Assembly (NCBI GenBank): GCA_001564065.1
Contig: LKNA01000019.1
Span: forward strand, 1-43,241
Length of the DNA: 43,241 nt
DNA from: Chitinophagaceae bacterium T5-Br10_B2g13
GTDB lineage: Bacteria > Bacteroidota > Rhodothermia > Balneolales > Balneolaceae
Direction: 5' to 3'
Part shown: positions 43,179 through 43,241 of the stretch, one piece after another
Layout of the letters: every line of letters begins with the position of its first letter
How positions within the stretch are numbered: the first letter of the stretch is position 1
Translations under genes and position numbers: made by a program
The notes under the pieces: generated by a model
What the model saw: the letters and a program-made list of their open reading frames with translations, nothing else
Told to the model about the DNA's origin: nothing
Database searches by the model: none

Positions 43179-43241
43179 AAGCTTGTGAGTGTATAAGAAA
43201 TTCACTAATTATTATACAGTTAACTAAAACAATAAGAGAGC

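Noticed and set aside
1..43241. CRISPR arrays, tRNA or rRNA genes, integrases and transposases
   Set aside because: Looked for and not seen; the repeats present are short intergenic inverted repeats without regular spacers.

Overview
The window looks like a chromosomal segment of a Gram-negative, meso-diaminopimelate-containing bacterium of the Bacteroidota/Balneolota/Rhodothermota side of the FCB group. This placement is inferred from protein style: FtsI with C-terminal PASTA domains, the korA-korB fusion type, a nuoABCDHIJKLMN operon without nuoEFG, C-rich Rrf2 regulators and dispersed intergenic inverted repeats. It is not a database result. I saw no tRNA, rRNA, CRISPR, prophage or transposase gene.

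Region 1 (1-11960, + strand) is the end of a division and cell-wall (dcw) cluster: 3' end of ftsI, then murE, mraY, murD, ftsW, murG, murC, ftsQ, ftsA and ftsZ. Genes overlap or nearly touch up to ftsQ. A strong stem-loop terminator follows ftsZ. murF, murB and ddl are not in the run. A small secreted protein (+) and a short-chain dehydrogenase (-) follow.

Region 2 (13.5-24.1 kb, - strand) holds ferredoxin-dependent carbon metabolism and redox/iron control. It has a 2[4Fe-4S] ferredoxin with 2-oxoacid:ferredoxin oxidoreductase korA-korB, a one-piece pyruvate:ferredoxin oxidoreductase (nifJ) with a dihydroorotate-dehydrogenase-like protein that has lost the usual active-site loop, two paralogous Rrf2 regulators and a Dps protein between them. 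An ungapped 42-bp block (34/42 identical) is shared by the fdx-kor and dps upstream regions, suggesting common regulation.

Region 3 (23.7-34.8 kb, - strand) is a complex I operon of eleven subunits, A-B-C-D-H-I-J-K-L-M-N. The NADH-input genes nuoE, nuoF and nuoG are missing at the place where they usually sit; a 71-bp gap with a perfect 8-4-8 palindrome is there instead. NuoI carries a roughly 65-residue highly charged C-terminal tail. With KOR, PFOR and ferredoxin next door, the simplest reading is a ferredoxin-fed respiratory complex I: oxidative decarboxylation of pyruvate and 2-oxoglutarate reduces ferredoxin, which passes electrons to quinone while protons are pumped. A last small gene of unknown function ends the operon.

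Region 4 (35.2-43.2 kb) is mixed: an orphan CheB-like protein whose receiver has lost its phospho-acceptor and whose catalytic Ser is Cys, a membrane-anchored SRPBCC protein, an MFS transporter, a secreted protein of an uncharacterised family, a DUF2207-type membrane protein, a cupin and a luciferase-like flavin oxidoreductase. The last 2.4 kb holds several intergenic inverted repeats, including diverged copies of a C-rich/G-rich dispersed element.
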